The position numbers were made by a program, and so were the translations under genes. The notes under the pieces were generated by a model. That model ran no database searches. It was given only the letters and a program-made list of their open reading frames with translations, and had not been told where the DNA came from. This document shows, piece by piece, positions 63,838 to 64,000 of a stretch of 64,000 bases of DNA. Positions within the stretch are counted from its first letter, which is position 1. Each line of letters begins with the position of its first letter. The DNA is from Lentilitoribacter sp. Alg239-R112 (GTDB lineage Bacteria > Pseudomonadota > Alphaproteobacteria > Rhizobiales > Rhizobiaceae), in the NCBI RefSeq assembly GCF_900537175.1, contig NZ_LS999834.1, positions 63,473-127,472 of the forward strand, written 5' to 3'.

Positions 63838-64000
63838 TCATTGTGTGGTGCGCAGGGCACATAAATCCGTCATATCTCATTAAAAGAGATTTCATTCGAC
63901 TCTTGATGTCATTTTTTTAATGAATGAAGCTTACGCAAAGATGGATTTTGTGCGTTTCAATTCATTCATCACCAGATGTTTCGTAGCTGGTAATTGTCAT

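Overview
The window reads as one continuous chromosomal stretch of an alphaproteobacterium of the order Hyphomicrobiales (Rhizobiales), probably a fairly AT-rich, non-rhizobial (possibly marine) member. The order is inferred from gene content and order: glpX-recJ; clpS-clpA; HIT/DUF482/GDPD/RidA/EipB; rpsB-tsf-pyrH-frr-uppS-cdsA-rseP-bamA-lpxD-fabZ-lpxA-lpxI-lpxB; gltA; comEC/lexA; and ppiD-trpD-trpC-moaC-moeA next to tpiA-secG-pyrG. A dual cold-shock-domain protein, an NDUFS4-type complex I subunit, an EipB homologue and a GTTC-N7-GTTC LexA box all fit. Genus and species cannot be read from the sequence.

Layout. 1-9 kb: 3' part of cysE, a DUF3126 gene, glpX, recJ, then a looser set of transport and metabolic genes (LysE-type exporter, small kinase-fold phosphotransferase, pcaD-like enol-lactonase, SulP permease). 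9-13 kb: tRNA-Glu, a small membrane protein, an M15-like lipoprotein, a dual cold-shock protein, a DUF192 protein, tRNA-Pro, the complex I accessory subunit and tRNA-Arg. 13-19 kb: an accessory-looking signalling block (LuxR-type regulator, single-domain receiver, four-PAS histidine kinase, Rcp1-like receiver), followed by an orphan amino-acid binding protein and a DUF599 membrane protein. 19-27 kb: serine dehydratase, DUF1489, a SPOR-tailed DD-carboxypeptidase, a phasin with two candidate PhaR sites, and clpS-clpA. 26.8-28.4 kb: a small unexplained islet with two unrecognised genes and a tandem pair of LuxR-type DNA-binding domains split by a one-base frame change. 28.6-34.6 kb: azlCD and a set of genes of typical Hyphomicrobiales order.

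34.7-48 kb is the translation/envelope supercluster: ribosomal protein S2, EF-Ts, UMP kinase, ribosome recycling factor, the undecaprenyl and CDP-diacylglycerol steps, RseP, BamA and the early lipid A pathway. Together these supply protein synthesis, lipid carriers, outer-membrane protein assembly and LPS. 48-58.6 kb is mostly on the minus strand: citrate synthase, LexA, molybdopterin and tryptophan genes and a membrane-anchored PpiD-type chaperone, with comEC convergent to lexA. 58.7-64 kb holds tpiA (behind a perfect 21-bp triple repeat), secG, pyrG and a chemoreceptor ending in a CheR-type pentapeptide.

No insertion sequence, prophage, integrase, CRISPR array or rRNA gene was seen. The best candidates for something undescribed are the 26.8-28.4 kb islet and the orphan PAS kinase cluster at 13-16.9 kb; both remain inferences from sequence reading alone.
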